From contig OW051494.1 in assembly GCA_932521035.1 (NCBI GenBank), positions 5,256,001 through 5,320,000 of the forward strand: a stretch of DNA of 64,000 nucleotides. The letters are read 5' to 3'. Below, piece after piece: positions 37,716 through 49,718 of this stretch. Within the stretch, counting starts at the first letter, position 1, and each line of letters starts with the position of its first letter. A program made the position numbers and the translations under genes. Source of the DNA: Oscheius dolichura (taxonomy: Eukaryota > Nematoda > Chromadorea > Rhabditida > Rhabditidae). The notes under the pieces are model-generated. The model was not told the origin of the DNA, ran no database searches, and saw only the letters and a list, made by a program, of their open reading frames with translations.

Positions 37716-38938
37716 TCACGACCTTTCGCCTTCCTGGAGGGGTGCCCTCTTCGTCTTCTTTATCTTCTCCAAAATGCTCTCCATCGTGCAGCTGTGCTTC
37801 AGGGAGACTGAAACGGCCAGTTGGGCTTAGGCTTAGGCTTACAAGGGAACCTTTTCAGTTTAAGGTGGCTTCGCGCGACGAGATGTGAAGCGGATATCGC
37901 CACACGGTTTCTAGCATAGTTTTTGATTCTCTTTCGAATGGTATAGGTCTCGTCACGCGAAGCCACCTTAAACTGAAAAGGTTCCCTTGTTAGTGTCTCC
38001 CCGTCTCACCTCTCGGCTGGGTATTTTCCTTTTCCTCGGCCGCTTTGACCGGCGGCGTGCTCAAAGCGGCCAACAGGGCGGGCGAGTGCACTGCGGCTGA
38101 ACGAAATTCAAATTGGACGGGGTCGCTGGTCACGTTACCTGGCAAGGCAGGGGCCGGACTAGCCTGGTTCGAGGTGGCCAAGATAAATGCCTGGAGCATC
38201 GTCTGGACAGGGTTGTTGCCAGTGTTCTGGCCAGGGTCCACACCGTTTGCTGAATACATTTCCTACGTTTTACTCCCGTCTACCCGTACCTGTGATCATC
38301 GCGAGAAACTGTTTCAGCTGTGCTTCCCTCGCCTCCTGACCCCGTCTGGCGTCGTCTGCCATGCTGCTTGGCTGCGGGGAGCAGCTGGGCGTCTTCTGCT
38401 TCCTCGGCTTTCTGACGAAGGCCTCCTCGTCGGAGGAGAGCTCCACCCCATCCAGCAGGTGCACAAAGTATTCCCTGTTCTCCGGGGGGATGATTCCGAT
38501 CTTCTTGGGGTTCTCGAGGGTGCCCTTTCTGGCTTTGACAATTGCCTGCCTCGGCCCGTATACCCGTAAAACTTCGATGAACATGGTCATCAAGGCGGCG
38601 TCCTCCCTGGCCCACTTGGGCACGTCTCCGATCTAAAGCCGGCCTTTGCTCGGTGAAAATGACCCGTGGGAACAGTCGGTGAGGTGGCCGACCCACTGAC
38701 TCGAACGGGAATCAATATTCACCTGTAGATTATTATGAAAAAAGTGGCGAACAGCACTGCTGATATGGATCGGGATCCTTCCGATGTTCCTGCCGTGCTC
38801 CACGCCCAACGAGCGGTAGAATTCCTCGCAGTAGGTGACCTTCTCTTTTCGGGAGGAGAACGGCATCCCCCGCGAGCGCAGGTCAGCCATCAGCTTTTTC
38901 TGCACTTCAACTCGTTCCAAATTATCAAATGATGCCAT
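37716..38938 (-). CDS. Unrecognised basic nuclear-like protein with a MITE in its last intron
   Basis: Start at 38938, directly after CGTTTCCAG. The N-terminal half is well ordered (LERVEVQKKLMADLRSRG, KVTYCEEFYRSLGVEHGRNI, KWAREDAALMTMFIEVLRVY). A basic patch AFVRKPRKQKTPSC and a Pro/Ala/Ser-rich tail follow. The last intron (37808-38009, 202 nt, GTGAGA donor) contains a 148 bp transposon. The final exon (37716-37807) reads SLKHSCTMESILEKIKKTKR and ends with a TGA. If that intron were retained, the protein would end at a TAA made from the transposon's TTA target duplication. No family is recognised. A chromatin or RNA role is possible from composition only. Confidence 0.6.
37842..37989. mobile_element. 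148 bp MITE with 42 bp terminal inverted repeats and TTA target duplication
   Basis: The ends CAAGGGAACC...GGTTCCCTTG are part of terminal inverted repeats of about 42 bp with one mismatch (the C/T after GGCTTCGCG). TTA is duplicated at 37839-37841 and 37990-37992. A 3 bp TTA duplication fits PIF/Harbinger-type (TWA) insertion, but the superfamily is an inference. The near-perfect arms suggest recent insertion. No coding capacity. Confidence 0.85.
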
Positions 38939-39269
38939 CTGGAAACGGATAAGTAAATAGATAAGTGACAGAAAGAAGTGGAATTAGAGGAGAAGACAAC
39001 GAAACGGAGAGGACGCGGCTGGGGGAAGCGGTGGTAATGAGCGCGCCAAGTACGGCCGAGCAGGCGCTGGGAAGGGCCGACCCAACTGGTGTGACCATCA
39101 ATCAATCTCGTCTGGGTCACATCCATGCCCACCGGCAAGACCCGCGTCCTCGCGTCCTCGAGATGGCTCTATTCGCACTCGGCCACCCACTAGCCATCGA
39201 CACAAGAGAGAGAGAGTACTCGAGAATGTTTTTATGTATTTATTTTTGTGAAGCTCTGGATCAGTTGAT

Positions 39270-40341
39270 TTATGACTTGGACTTGGACTTGGCCCGGCTC
39301 TTCCTCTTCGGCTTGGGAGTGTGGCCTCCACTCGGAGGCTCGCCATCCTTTCCCTTCTTCTTTTCCTTTTGATCATCGGGGGAGATCACCTCCACTTTGC
39401 CCTCGGGCAGGAGCCCGGCCGGCTTCAGACCAGCGTCCGAGGTCTTCTTCTTTCTCTTATCTGAACTCATCGTTCCCCAGTCATCGTCCCTGCTTACCTT
39501 TCTTCTTCTTCTTCCCCTTTCTCTTTTTGCTCTTCTTTTTGGCTGTTCCACCCGAAGTCGGAGCGGTTTTATCCTGGGTCGTCGTTTTCGTTTCGTCTGT
39601 CGTGGCGGGGGTTGTCGTTGTGGCGGGAGTCGTCATTGCAGCGAGAGTCGTCGTCGTGGCGGGAGTCGTCGCCGTGTCCAATAATCCGGAATGGATGGAC
39701 GAAGCCGCCTCTGTGCCACAAGGCGGCGACCTGCTGACTTTGAGATTCTCGTCGGCTTCTTTGGAGTCGAGGAGCTTCGCCGTGGACACGCCCGTCTCAG
39801 GCAGACTGCTCGACAGTTTCCCCGTCGATTTGCTCCCCTCGGTCGTCGTCAGCAGTTCGGCCGTCATCACGTCTTTCTCGGCCTCTTCTAAAGAGTCCGG
39901 CATTTTGTCCCCGAGACCCATTTCCACCTCATCCGCCGTCGGCTTCGGGCTAGCGTCGGACTTATGCTTCCTCCGCTTCTCCTTCTTCTAAATACTCGAT
40001 ACCTGATTATTCCAATGGCAAATACTTTCTTAGCGACGGAGGGTCGGCTGGTCGAGGAGGCCGAGATGCTCAGAGGCGCCTTTATTTCCGTCTTGGGGAT
40101 GAACGGCGGCACATTCGGCAGCGGCTCCAAGATGCGTTCAAATTTCGGCGTCGGAAGGGCGTCGGGGAGGATTCGAGCCCTCGTGCTGCGGGTCTCTTTC
40201 ACATTGGTAAAGTCCTTGTACCGGGTGTGGAAGAGCTTCTAAAAGGGAAAGGGAGTGTCTGCCTCGGAAGAGAAATACATCACGGAACCAATAGCAGTAG
40301 GCATAGAGACCCAGTAGGTAGCCGACTGCTTCCGCGTACAT
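39270..40341 (-). CDS. Unrecognised Lys/Thr-rich protein with a hydrophobic N-terminal segment
   Basis: The start at 40341 follows CATTCTAG by seven bases. The first exon is hydrophobic and aromatic (AEAVGYLLGLYAYCYWFRD), possibly a membrane-associated helix. It continues KLFHTRYKDFTNVKE, then a Pro-rich stretch (FERILEPLPNVPPFIPK). The remainder is low complexity: acidic (EVEMGLGDKMPDSLEEAEKD), a Thr/Ala repeat region around 39600-39680, Lys-rich blocks (KKKSKKRKGKKKKK) and a KSKSKS end with a TAA at 39270-39272. Introns are about 38 nt. AATAAA lies downstream near 39235-39245. No family is recognised. The Lys-rich blocks could be nuclear localisation signals. Confidence 0.55.
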
Positions 40342-40586
40342 TGGTCAGCTAGAATGGCCCCGGCGGGCTTAAAACAACACGGATAATACAAGTTCTATAG
40401 TTTATCTTTGAGATTTTTGTCAGAAAACGAAATGCTCCGTGGAGGAGAATGGAATCAGTGCATAGGGAAGGTGGGGGGAGGACTATAAGACATATGGCAA
40501 GGTGCGAAATGTTTTAGAAACAACAAAGGGGAACCCGCTTCGGTAACCGGGACAGGGGTGCCTGGGGCAAGCTCTTGGGGTGAAGA

Positions 40587-42914
40587 TCATGGCATGGTGG
40601 GGTAGGGGTGGAAGGGGTGGGGGTAGGAGGGCATCGGGGGGTAGTTGCTCGAGGGGTAGGGCGCGAAATTGGGCGAGGGCTGGTGGCCGGCCGCCATCAT
40701 CTGCTGATCGTACCTGAACCGTCTGATTAATCGGGGCCAGACAGCCGGCACCTACCTCTCCTTAGCCAGGTAGGTTTGCATAACGCTGGAGCCTATCTGC
40801 ATGACTCGCCAGTGGTGTATCTTGCTACACTCGGAGTCAGCCTGGGCCGAGCTGTATCCCTGCTGGAGCAAGGATTCCTTCTTGTGCCGAATCTCCATGG
40901 ATATCCTCATCATAACGTCGGGATGGAGGGGTTTGCTCTGGAGGAAGTGGGTGACCATGTGGAAGTGGCGCTGCATCTGGTGTTGCTGGTGTTGCTGGTG
41001 TTGCTGGTGCTGCTGGGGCGTCATCCCCGTCGCCGGATACTGCATCTGCATCCTCATCTCAGGAGGAAAGTGTGGGGGGTAGCTGAACATTACAGTATTC
41101 ATTCGAGCACAAGTAAACAAAGCTACCCCGGCATGGCTCCAGGCATCATCCCGTTCCACTGGTGTCCGGCCCACGGCATTCCAGGCGCCATTCCCGGCAT
41201 AGGAGCCATTCCGTGTGCCATTCCCATTGGATTATGAGGCATTCCCATTGAGGCAGCAGGGTTAGCCGAGGGTGGCAGCCCGGGGCTCTGGTGGCTGCCC
41301 ATCCCCATGTGGGGACTCTGTAGAGCGGCAGGCATCATGTGAGGACTGGGCATGGTGGCCTGCATCGCGACGGGACTCTGGAGACCGTTCAGGCCGTTCA
41401 TCATTCTGCAGTCCCTCATTAGACAATTCTTATAGACTGTGCCTACCCTTGATGATGCTGTTGAACCGTCGGATTGCCTGTATTCAACTGATTCTTTGGG
41501 GTACTGGTCAGCAGGGGAATTCCAATCGATGGGTACTGCGTCATCTGCTGTTGCTGTTGCTGCTGTTGTTGCTGTTGCTGCTGCTGATGTTGTTGTTGCT
41601 GTTGTTGCTGCTGTTGCTGTTGTTGGGCTTGTTGGTTGTTAGGAGTTATGGGCGGATTGCAGTGACTGTTACTCATTGGAGTCTTAACTAAGGGTAAGAA
41701 AAAGGAAAGGAAAATGATACCTGTTGAGAGTGGTTACTGTGGGGGCCATTGACCTGAAGCTGGAAGCCGTCGGCGGGGGAGACGACGTTGGAGGGGGTGC
41801 CGACAGAGTGGACGGCCTGAGGCTGACCTCCGGAGCTCGACGGCTGGTCGAACTCTGTGGGGCCTAGCTCATTGTCCAGGTCATTTCCCAGATCTTCGAG
41901 GATGGTATTGTTTCTGGGCAGGAGGAACTGTTCGAGCTGTTCCACCTGGTCGAAGCCACTCAGGTCAGTCGATGTCCCTCCTCCTCCTCCTTGCGTGTTC
42001 ATCAGAGCGGGAGGGGTGGGGTGCTAAAGCAAGTATCCTCAATGAGTTCCTGATCAGTCCTACCTGGTCGGTGGTGTTTGCCTGTCCCGGGAACTGGGGA
42101 GGGGTGCCTGCACTGGGGCCAGTTCCATTCACCGAAGGGAGCACCACGGGACTGTGGTTCATCTGCGACACCTCGGGGAAGGAGGCCAGCTCCGAGGCGG
42201 AAGTAGAGGCCGCCGTGGTACAGGGCGGGTAGAACGCGTTATTGTACATGCCCATTCCATTTGGGACCATTGGAACAGCTCCATTGGGGGGCACCCTCTG
42301 TAAAGACACTACTATGAAGAGGAGAGGGGGTAAATGCACCTGTTGGTTGTTGTACTGCTGCATCATCTGCTGCTGCTGGTGGTAATTCATCGACTGCATG
42401 TGGTGCATCTGCCACTGTTCCGGGTTGTTCATCATCGGTGGCTCTAAAGAGGATTGCTCTCTTTCTCTAACCGTAGTCACTTACTCGGATAGGCGGTCCC
42501 CTTGAATGGCTCTTCCTCGGCCTTCCTCTTCCTCCCGTTCTCGCTCTTCGTAATGATGGCATTGTTGAACCCGCCGTTCTGGGAGGCCATGTTGCCGGGC
42601 GGGTTGATCTCTTTCATGTTCTCCTTCTTCTCGTTTTCCTGTTTCATGTGTTCCTTGTGGTACTTGTTGCACAGTTCGCGTCTCTCGTTCGACTGGCTCT
42701 CTTCCCTCTTAATCTCCCCTTTCTGGGTCCGCCTGAACTGCTCAGCCGCCGTCCGGTTGTACTCTTCCATCTGCCTCTGTAGTCGCTCCTTCGGGTTGAT
42801 ATCCTCCCTAAAACAACTTCTCGTCTCTTTTTTCCCATCGACAAACCATTCAGGAGAGCCAGGTTTAACAATGGAGGACTGCGTTGTGATTGGTGGCGCA
42901 GCAGCCACCTGCAT
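40587..42914 (-). CDS. Gln/Met/Pro-rich nuclear cofactor-like protein (possibly Mastermind/LAG-3-like)
   Basis: The start at 42914 follows CATTCCAG by one base. The N-terminal part has MQVAAAPPITTQSSIVKPGS, then a long charged helix (PKERLQRQMEEYNRTAAEQF, RELCNKYHKEHMKQENEKKE) and a nuclear signal GRKRKAEEE. The rest is Met/Asn/Gln-rich, including a polyglutamine tract near 41545-41640 and repeated HQQ units near 40980-41010. The C-terminal region is ordered (HFLQSKPLHPDVMMRISMEI, ADSECSKIHHWRVMQIG) and ends PYPTMP with a TGA at 40587-40589. A charged N-terminal helix followed by Gln-rich activation regions suggests a transcription cofactor such as LAG-3/Mastermind, but I cannot confirm this from the sequence alone. 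Confidence 0.6.
41545..41640 (-). repeat. CAG/CAA polyglutamine tract
   Basis: A mixed CAA/CAG tract encoding about 28 glutamines interrupted by one Ala and one His in the Gln-rich cofactor-like gene. It remains in frame. Such tracts are prone to length change. Confidence 0.85.
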
Positions 42915-45900
42915 CCTGGAATGTTTGTTATCAGCGAGAAAAAGGTGTCTATTATGACAAGAATTAGACACGAGGAGCATAAGGAAATCGATTGGCCATT
43001 AGCATACAGGTCGCACCCCAGTGTGCCCAGTGATGTCACCGGACTATCCCGGCCGCCAATTGGAGGAGCAAAATATTGTGTGTCTTTTAGGGCGTCTCTC
43101 GTCGGAACATCTCACAAAAAAAAAGAAGGGGAGAAGGGGTGAGTTGCTAATTGTTGGACGAGGGGGCCATAAACAAAGCGAAACTTGAAGGGGAGTGTGA
43201 ATCGTGTGCCACCTGATAACTACCAGAAAGGGCGATAAAGGGCAGACGGGCGGATACATGGGCCGTCTTCGTTGCAGAATGAAACATGATCCAGAAGGGC
43301 AATGACGGGACTCTGCCCTCTCAATTAAAGCGGAAACAATAAGTTATTTCAGGGGGATTATGGGCCGGGGAGGAGGCTGTTTGCGCGGATCACAACAACA
43401 CGCGCCCGTAAGGAGACGCCGGATAATTGCGTAACCGGACGGCTTGCTCTAAATAAGCAGGGAGGAGCTGTCTATCGATCGAACGAGGATCTCGGGGCGG
43501 CCCCTGTATTCGACACATTGACAACAGATGTCTTACTCAGCCACCCTACCGTAGCCGGCCAATTAGTCCGCCCCCTGATTGAAGAAGATCACTTCTTCGG
43601 CCGAGGAGTCAGCTCATTAGGCTAATGCCTGATAACAGGTAAGGAAGCAGGCGACGGCGAGGACGCGCGCCCAAGCTGGTCGTTTGCGATGCCGGCTCCT
43701 TTGATGTCAGGCACAAAAACATTGCGGTCCTCCTCAACAGCCGACATTTTGCCCGGTCCTACTCCCTTACTGACACAATTCCGCACACTTCACTGACTCG
43801 GGAGAAGAAGCTCGAATCGATGGCCGACCATGATCAAAAAAGGCGCGCCGCTCCCGAGAGGGCCACCCAGGAAGATTACGTGACGACGAGAAACTCTGAT
43901 ACTTTGTGACACGGGGAGGAGGAAGCGAAGGGGGAGACTCTGACCCATCATCTCCCTCCTTACCACATAATAACAACGATTACTGTAGCCTGTATAAGGA
44001 GGGGAGGAGGAGAGGGGGGAGGGAACGGTTTCCCAAGGAAAAAGAGAAGCAAGGAGGTGTCAATAGGGGGATGAGCAGCTTATCAAAGCAAACAATTAGA
44101 CTTGGGTGGCGGCAGCTGGAGGTCGAACCTAGAGCCATTATATCGGCGGGGGGACAGAGATTTATGACGGCGAGGAAGTGGAGAACACGGCTCCTCGGAT
44201 CATATGATTGGGCATCATAATCGATGGAACATCTGCGAGATCTCGAGCCCCGTCCCCCCGAAGGCATACTCCCCGCGCAGGTGCTTTGCCCCCGGTGACA
44301 TCATGCCCAATCTAACTGGAAAAGAGAGAAATGTTCGAAAAGGCGTCGGCGATAGGTGTGAACAAACAGAGGCTGCATATCGTGCACATCCGCAAATAAC
44401 CGACGCTTTACTCCATTAGGGGGACTGACCTAGGAGGAGGGAGGACGAGGAGGAGGAGGAGGAGGCCGTCAGCTGGCTGAAAAGAGAATAATTCGAGGAG
44501 AAACGGCTGCAGGAGATGGACATAAAGATATGCGGATGGTATGCTTCATTACACCCTCCCGAGCCAGGTGGGATACCACAATTTGGATTAGGAGGAGTAG
44601 GAGTAGGAGGAGGAGGAGGAGGACGAGTGAGATGAGGAACCGGAATGATTAGGCGTCCAGGGAAGGCACCCGAATCTATGCAAATTGTGGCCTCTCTCCC
44701 CCGCCACAATGAGGGCAGCCCGTTGACACCATTCGGCAGACCAGAGGTAATTGGTTCGTTTTGGAACAATCCTCTGTAGACACGGCCGACTGACTTGTGG
44801 CCGATATGGAAGAAGACGGCAAAAACAAACATGGGTATAGCGAGGAGGGGAAAACGACAGGAAAGAGACACCGGCGACGACGTGATTCATCCTGGACGAA
44901 CAGACCACATGACCGTGGATGGCTGCTCCTTATTGAGAGAGGCCGGGAGGACTGAAAGTAGGCAGACGGCCACCTGCTAGCCCGGTTCGCTTCGGCCAGA
45001 TCGTTTCAAGACCCATTTACCGTAATCAGCCGGTTTGTGGAGGAGGGGATCCCCTGGCAAAGATTAGGGCGAGAATGAGCCGCCTCCGGGGCTCCTCCTC
45101 CCACCCCCGAAGGGGAGGAGGCGAAAGTTTGTGGTGGAATCAGTTGAAGTAGGGGGAAACAGCATAATGTCGTTATGTCGCGGGCCCAGAGCAGGCGAAA
45201 CGAGCCGGGCACCTCCACATGTGCGGGCGACCGGCAGAGGGAAGAGAAGAGAAGAGAACAAGTAATGAATCTGACTCGCCCCCGGGGAATCCGTATACGT
45301 TTCGGGTAAATATATGGCCGCCGTCCCCTCCCGCGCGAAAAAAGCCGAGCCTTTTCAGTTATCTTTAAACGGGGCATCTGCTCAAAAAGGCACACCTCAT
45401 TATTGGCCGGGGGGAATCTGCCCCCGGCTGCCGGTAATTACGAACTCCTTATGAGGCGAGGTAACGGAGTTGTGACGCCGGCCAACGACACGGGGTGACG
45501 CTGTTTCAATAATTGCAAGTTGAGGTTGGCCGAGTCGAACAATTAGACGCCTACTTGAGAACAATTGATCTGGGAGGGGGAAGTTACTGGAAAAGGCAAA
45601 TAATGTGTATGAGATTAGGAGGACAGCCGGGAAAGGGAGAGGAGGCGGGCGGGCAGAGGGGGACAGTCCTGACCCGGGCGCCGGTCAAAGAGACCATTGG
45701 GCGACGAGAGACGCCAGACCGGCACCTGCCATACGACAATACATACAGGCATGGCAGCGGGTCACTCGGCCTTCCTGGATTACGGGAGCCATCCTCCCGA
45801 GACTTAGCTGGGAACGGCCCCCGGGGCGCTGGTGGTTAACTCCACGGTTCCCAGGTAGATAAAAGGCAATTCTAACAAGGGGAAGTCTAAATTGCGAGGC

Positions 45901-46595
45901 CGAAAATGGCGCTGCATTAGACATTGAGACTGGCGAGCGGCAAGACGAGGCTACTCAAAAAAGGGGGGTATCGAAGGCCAATCGATGCAAACAAAATAAA
46001 ATTTGGGGGAGTGTGAACTGTCCGTGGCTGCTCTCAAGGCTGCGCCTAAATCATTGCCTCCGATAGCCGGCAACCGGCTCACTCCGCCTGGCAGTCGTTT
46101 GTCACACAATCGCGATGCCTACCAAATGGGGACGAGTGAAAGCGAGGAGGAGATTGCCTGGGGGCGGCTTGTAGAAGGCCGTCTATGATAAATTACGCAG
46201 AGCTAGGCAGGAACCTGTTAGCGGAGGAGAGGGGCATCTGCTCGTCCGGCCATAAATATGTGTGGACAGATCTGTGGTTAAGATATAGGAGACACAACAA
46301 TATGGAGAAGAGTCTAACTGACCTGGCGGAGATCGTACGGAAGAGAGGCCACTATTGCCGGTGACCTCGCTTTCGAACTTATCGCGGGGCAGATGTTTTT
46401 GGCTTTCCAATAATTACCCAGTTCATCGGTGACAGTAATCCGATATAATAAAATCAAGGAATGGGCCATCATGAAAGAGCTTGAAACACCACAATTTTCA
46501 CAGCTAGCCGCCCGGAACAAATTTTGGACATTGCGTATTTTACGTAATTATTTTTCAATACTAAAATTATCGACCTGGCGACCATACTTTGAGAG
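42915..46595. other. Long GC-rich gene-free region
   Basis: 3.7 kb upstream of the Gln-rich gene with no recognisable coding exon on either strand. There are purine-rich GGA/GAG runs near 44430-44470 and 44590-44625 and many short TTATC/GATAA-like motifs, none assignable. It is likely a large regulatory region, by position only. Confidence 0.45.
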
Positions 46596-46830
46596 GATTG
46601 GCTGAACCTCGTTTGCTAAAAATTTGCTAGATAAAAAAGCACGTCAGATTCTACCTAAATGAGTTTTTGCAGCAAGATCTGACATGGATTTCCACCAATA
46701 TCATAAAAAACAAACTTAAAATAGCTGCCATTTTGTAATATGACCATTAGGGGTACTCAAAAAACTCATTTAGGTAGATTTTGATGTGCTTTATCATCTG
46801 GTAAAAATTTGGAAAGAACGTTTCATAGCA
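46596..46830. mobile_element. Foldback element, copy 2 of the 10 kb family
   Basis: Inverted arms at about 46602-46669 and 46757-46825 share TCTACCTAAATGAGTTTTT, and AAAGCAC and AAAAATTTG blocks. It shares ATTGGCTGAAC and the AAGCAC/AATGAGTTTT order with the element at 9993-10276. Arms are more diverged than in the MITE at 37.8 kb, so it is probably older. Ends are approximate. Confidence 0.6.
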
Positions 46831-46938
46831 AAATTATTTAGCGAGGATATCAACAACTTTACATTTTAAGAAAATCACGCCGTACCGTCTAATCAACTCA
46901 ATATAAGCAAAATAGTAAGATTTAGCAGTACAAATTGC

Positions 46939-47651
<713 letters not shown>

Positions 47652-47711
47652 TTACTATATTAAAACCGCTAGTCTTTCTAAAACCTAACTTAAAGCAAAA
47701 CCTAAAGCAGA

Positions 47712-47778
47712 TAAAACATCAAAAACGCATAAATATGCATAAATCCGATTTTAGCAGTGGAGCGCTCCGACCTTTAAA
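47712..47778 (+). repeat. Dispersed repeat R1, copy 2
   Basis: Direct-orientation partner of 10579-10645, with the same CATCAAAAACGCAT start and GGAGCGCTCCGACCTTTAAA end. It lies about 195 bp left of a Helitron-like copy and upstream of the zinc-finger gene. Confidence 0.75.
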
Positions 47779-47972
47779 GTGGCGGTCGCGGCGAGCTGTG
47801 GAACTGTCCAAGGCGGAGAGCGGTAAAATTTTATACTGTAAGCGCGCTCCATTACTGAACCAGACCATTTTTTGTCAAAAAACCACGAAAAAATTATATC
47901 GCGTGTTTCATTTTGTGTGTATTCAGTACAATTATTTCTCTCTTTATAGTCTTTTATGGTGTTATAAAATAA

Positions 47973-48153
47973 TCAGTATGCCTCCAGCGGCCTTTGGCCG
48001 CGTTGGGATTAGTCGAAAAAGAATTGACAGTCGGATAAGATCTGACGGTCGAAACTTTCTGCTTCTGCTTCTCTCTCATTTGACCTGTCGATCTACACAG
48101 ACGACATGTCTCGCAGACAGACAGACAGAGATCTGCCTATTATTAGGGTAGGA
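47973..48153 (-). mobile_element. Non-autonomous Helitron-like element, copy 2
   Basis: Inverted relative to 24150-24335. On the minus strand it starts TCCTACCCTAATAATAGGCA after an A and has a CTGTCTGTCTGTCTG tract. It carries TTTCGACCGTCAG internally and ends with the GCGGCCAAAGGCCGC hairpin, ten bases, then CTGA followed by T. All Helitron end rules are met. 181 bp, no coding capacity. Confidence 0.85.
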
Positions 48154-48290
48154 TACTTATTTAAATTTATAGGTGTATGCGGTATGGAGACCCCAAAACT
48201 TAAATACATGGCAGATCCTTTCAGTCCTCGAGACAGTGAGCTAGACCTCTTTGACGGCCATAGTTTATAATTGTAGAACATGAATCTGAA

Positions 48291-49364
48291 ATGGCAACAT
48301 GCGAGAAAAAGGAGAAAATCCTTGAAGAACGGAGACGGAGAGAGCGTGAACGAACTCGACTTTTACGGGCCAAGTTAGTTTTTTTAAGTTTATAAATTGT
48401 TGTCAGTGAAACTCCTGAAGAGGCAACTATTCGTCGTGAAAAAAGTGCTCTTCGTGCTAGAAAAAATAGAGCTCTCAAAAAATTGAAGTCTCAGCTTACT
48501 ACGTTTGTCAAAGACGGATCAGGGGCTCAGGACGTTATCAAAACTTTGATCAATGTTGAAGATATTGAACACACCCTTTCCAGGTATTTACTTTGATTCT
48601 GCGTTTTTAGGGAAAAAACAGAAACATCTGTTCGTTACAGAAGACTCTTCAAATTATTAATTTTCTTATAATTTGTAGAGAAAATGCGGCTATCGACAGC
48701 GAAGATAATGCTTCGTCAGATTACAAACCAGAAATTATGGATTGTTTCGAGCTGAATAAAGAAAATGAAGGTATTCCCATCGGCCTCTTTTAGATGACAT
48801 TACTTCTTACAGTTCAAGATTATATGAAAGAAAAATGTCCCGAGTGTCAGACAGTGATTCTCCGTCGCAGTCTCTATCGCCACCTCAAAACTGTTCATAA
48901 ATACTCAGGCGAATTAGTCGCCGAATTTAAGCAAAACATCCAAATGCGCATTAAGAATATGACTAAGCCCAAGTATTGTATCAGTTGCCACGAACATTTT
49001 CCAAATGAATTGCAGTTGCAAAGCCATATGAAATTGATGCATGCAAAAAAATGTAAGAGCTTTTGAATATTTATTCTATTAATTTCAGTAATTAAAAAAG
49101 AACCGGAGGAAAATGAGAAGCTTAAAATTCCGGAAAAAGTGATTACTAACTACATAAATCTAAGTTTGTTTTGTTTTTGTCCACAATATTTTCTATTTTT
49201 TCAGTCAAACAGCCTAAAGAAAATGATTGTTTTAAATCCTTTCCTAACGGGGTTATTCCCACCGTTCCTATTGATGATGTTATTCTGAATATGCTAAACT
49301 GGCCAGGTTTGTCCCAGAATTATTACTATACTTTTACCTCTTTTTAGTTAACGTTGAAGTTTGA
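48291..49364 (+). CDS. C2H2 zinc-finger protein, family unassigned
   Basis: The start at 48291 gives MATCEKKEKILEERRRRERE, a basic coiled region continued by IRREKSALRARKNRALKKLK. After an acidic stretch (ENAAIDSEDNASSDYKPEIM) two C2H2 fingers follow: CPECQTVILRRSLYRHLKTVH (about 48838-48900) and CISCHEHFPNELQLQSHMKL with MH (about 48975-49040). The C-terminal exons are Lys/Glu-rich with KKEPEENEKLKIPEKV, ending LNWPVNVEV and a TGA at 49362-49364. Introns are about 40-75 nt. The protein probably binds DNA. No orthologue is recognised. It stands just right of a Helitron-like insertion. Confidence 0.6.
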
Positions 49365-49718
49365 CTACATGGAGCCAATAGCTGTTTTATCAAATATTAT
49401 TTATCCGTTTTAACAAATATTTACACATCTGGTGTACAAAGGAGTTTTATTTTAGAAATAAAAATTGTAATTAGCGAGAGATACAGAGAATAGAGAAGGA
49501 TTCTTTATTTATTACGTCACAACCACATAAAACATTTTTTGAGATCATAGGCGGAGATGGTTTTCTTTTGACAAAGAGTCAGCTCCATTTCAGCGAAATG
49601 ATATTTCGACCCATAGACATTATCGTGGCAGTAAAAAGTGAAAGCTTATAATTGAGCTGCTTGGATATCTGTATAATACAAACTAAACGGTCATAATGTA
49701 CAAGCACGAAGAGGGAAG
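49365..49718. other. AT-rich convergent intergenic stretch
   Basis: It lies between the ends of the zinc-finger gene (+) and the tyrosinase (-). No gene or element is recognised. Presumably it holds the two 3' untranslated regions. Confidence 0.4.

Noticed and set aside
39272-39991. 239-codon plus-strand Ser/Phe/Val-rich frame
   Set aside because: Antisense to the Lys/Thr-rich gene, which has introns, a start after an AG acceptor and a poly(A) signal on the minus strand.
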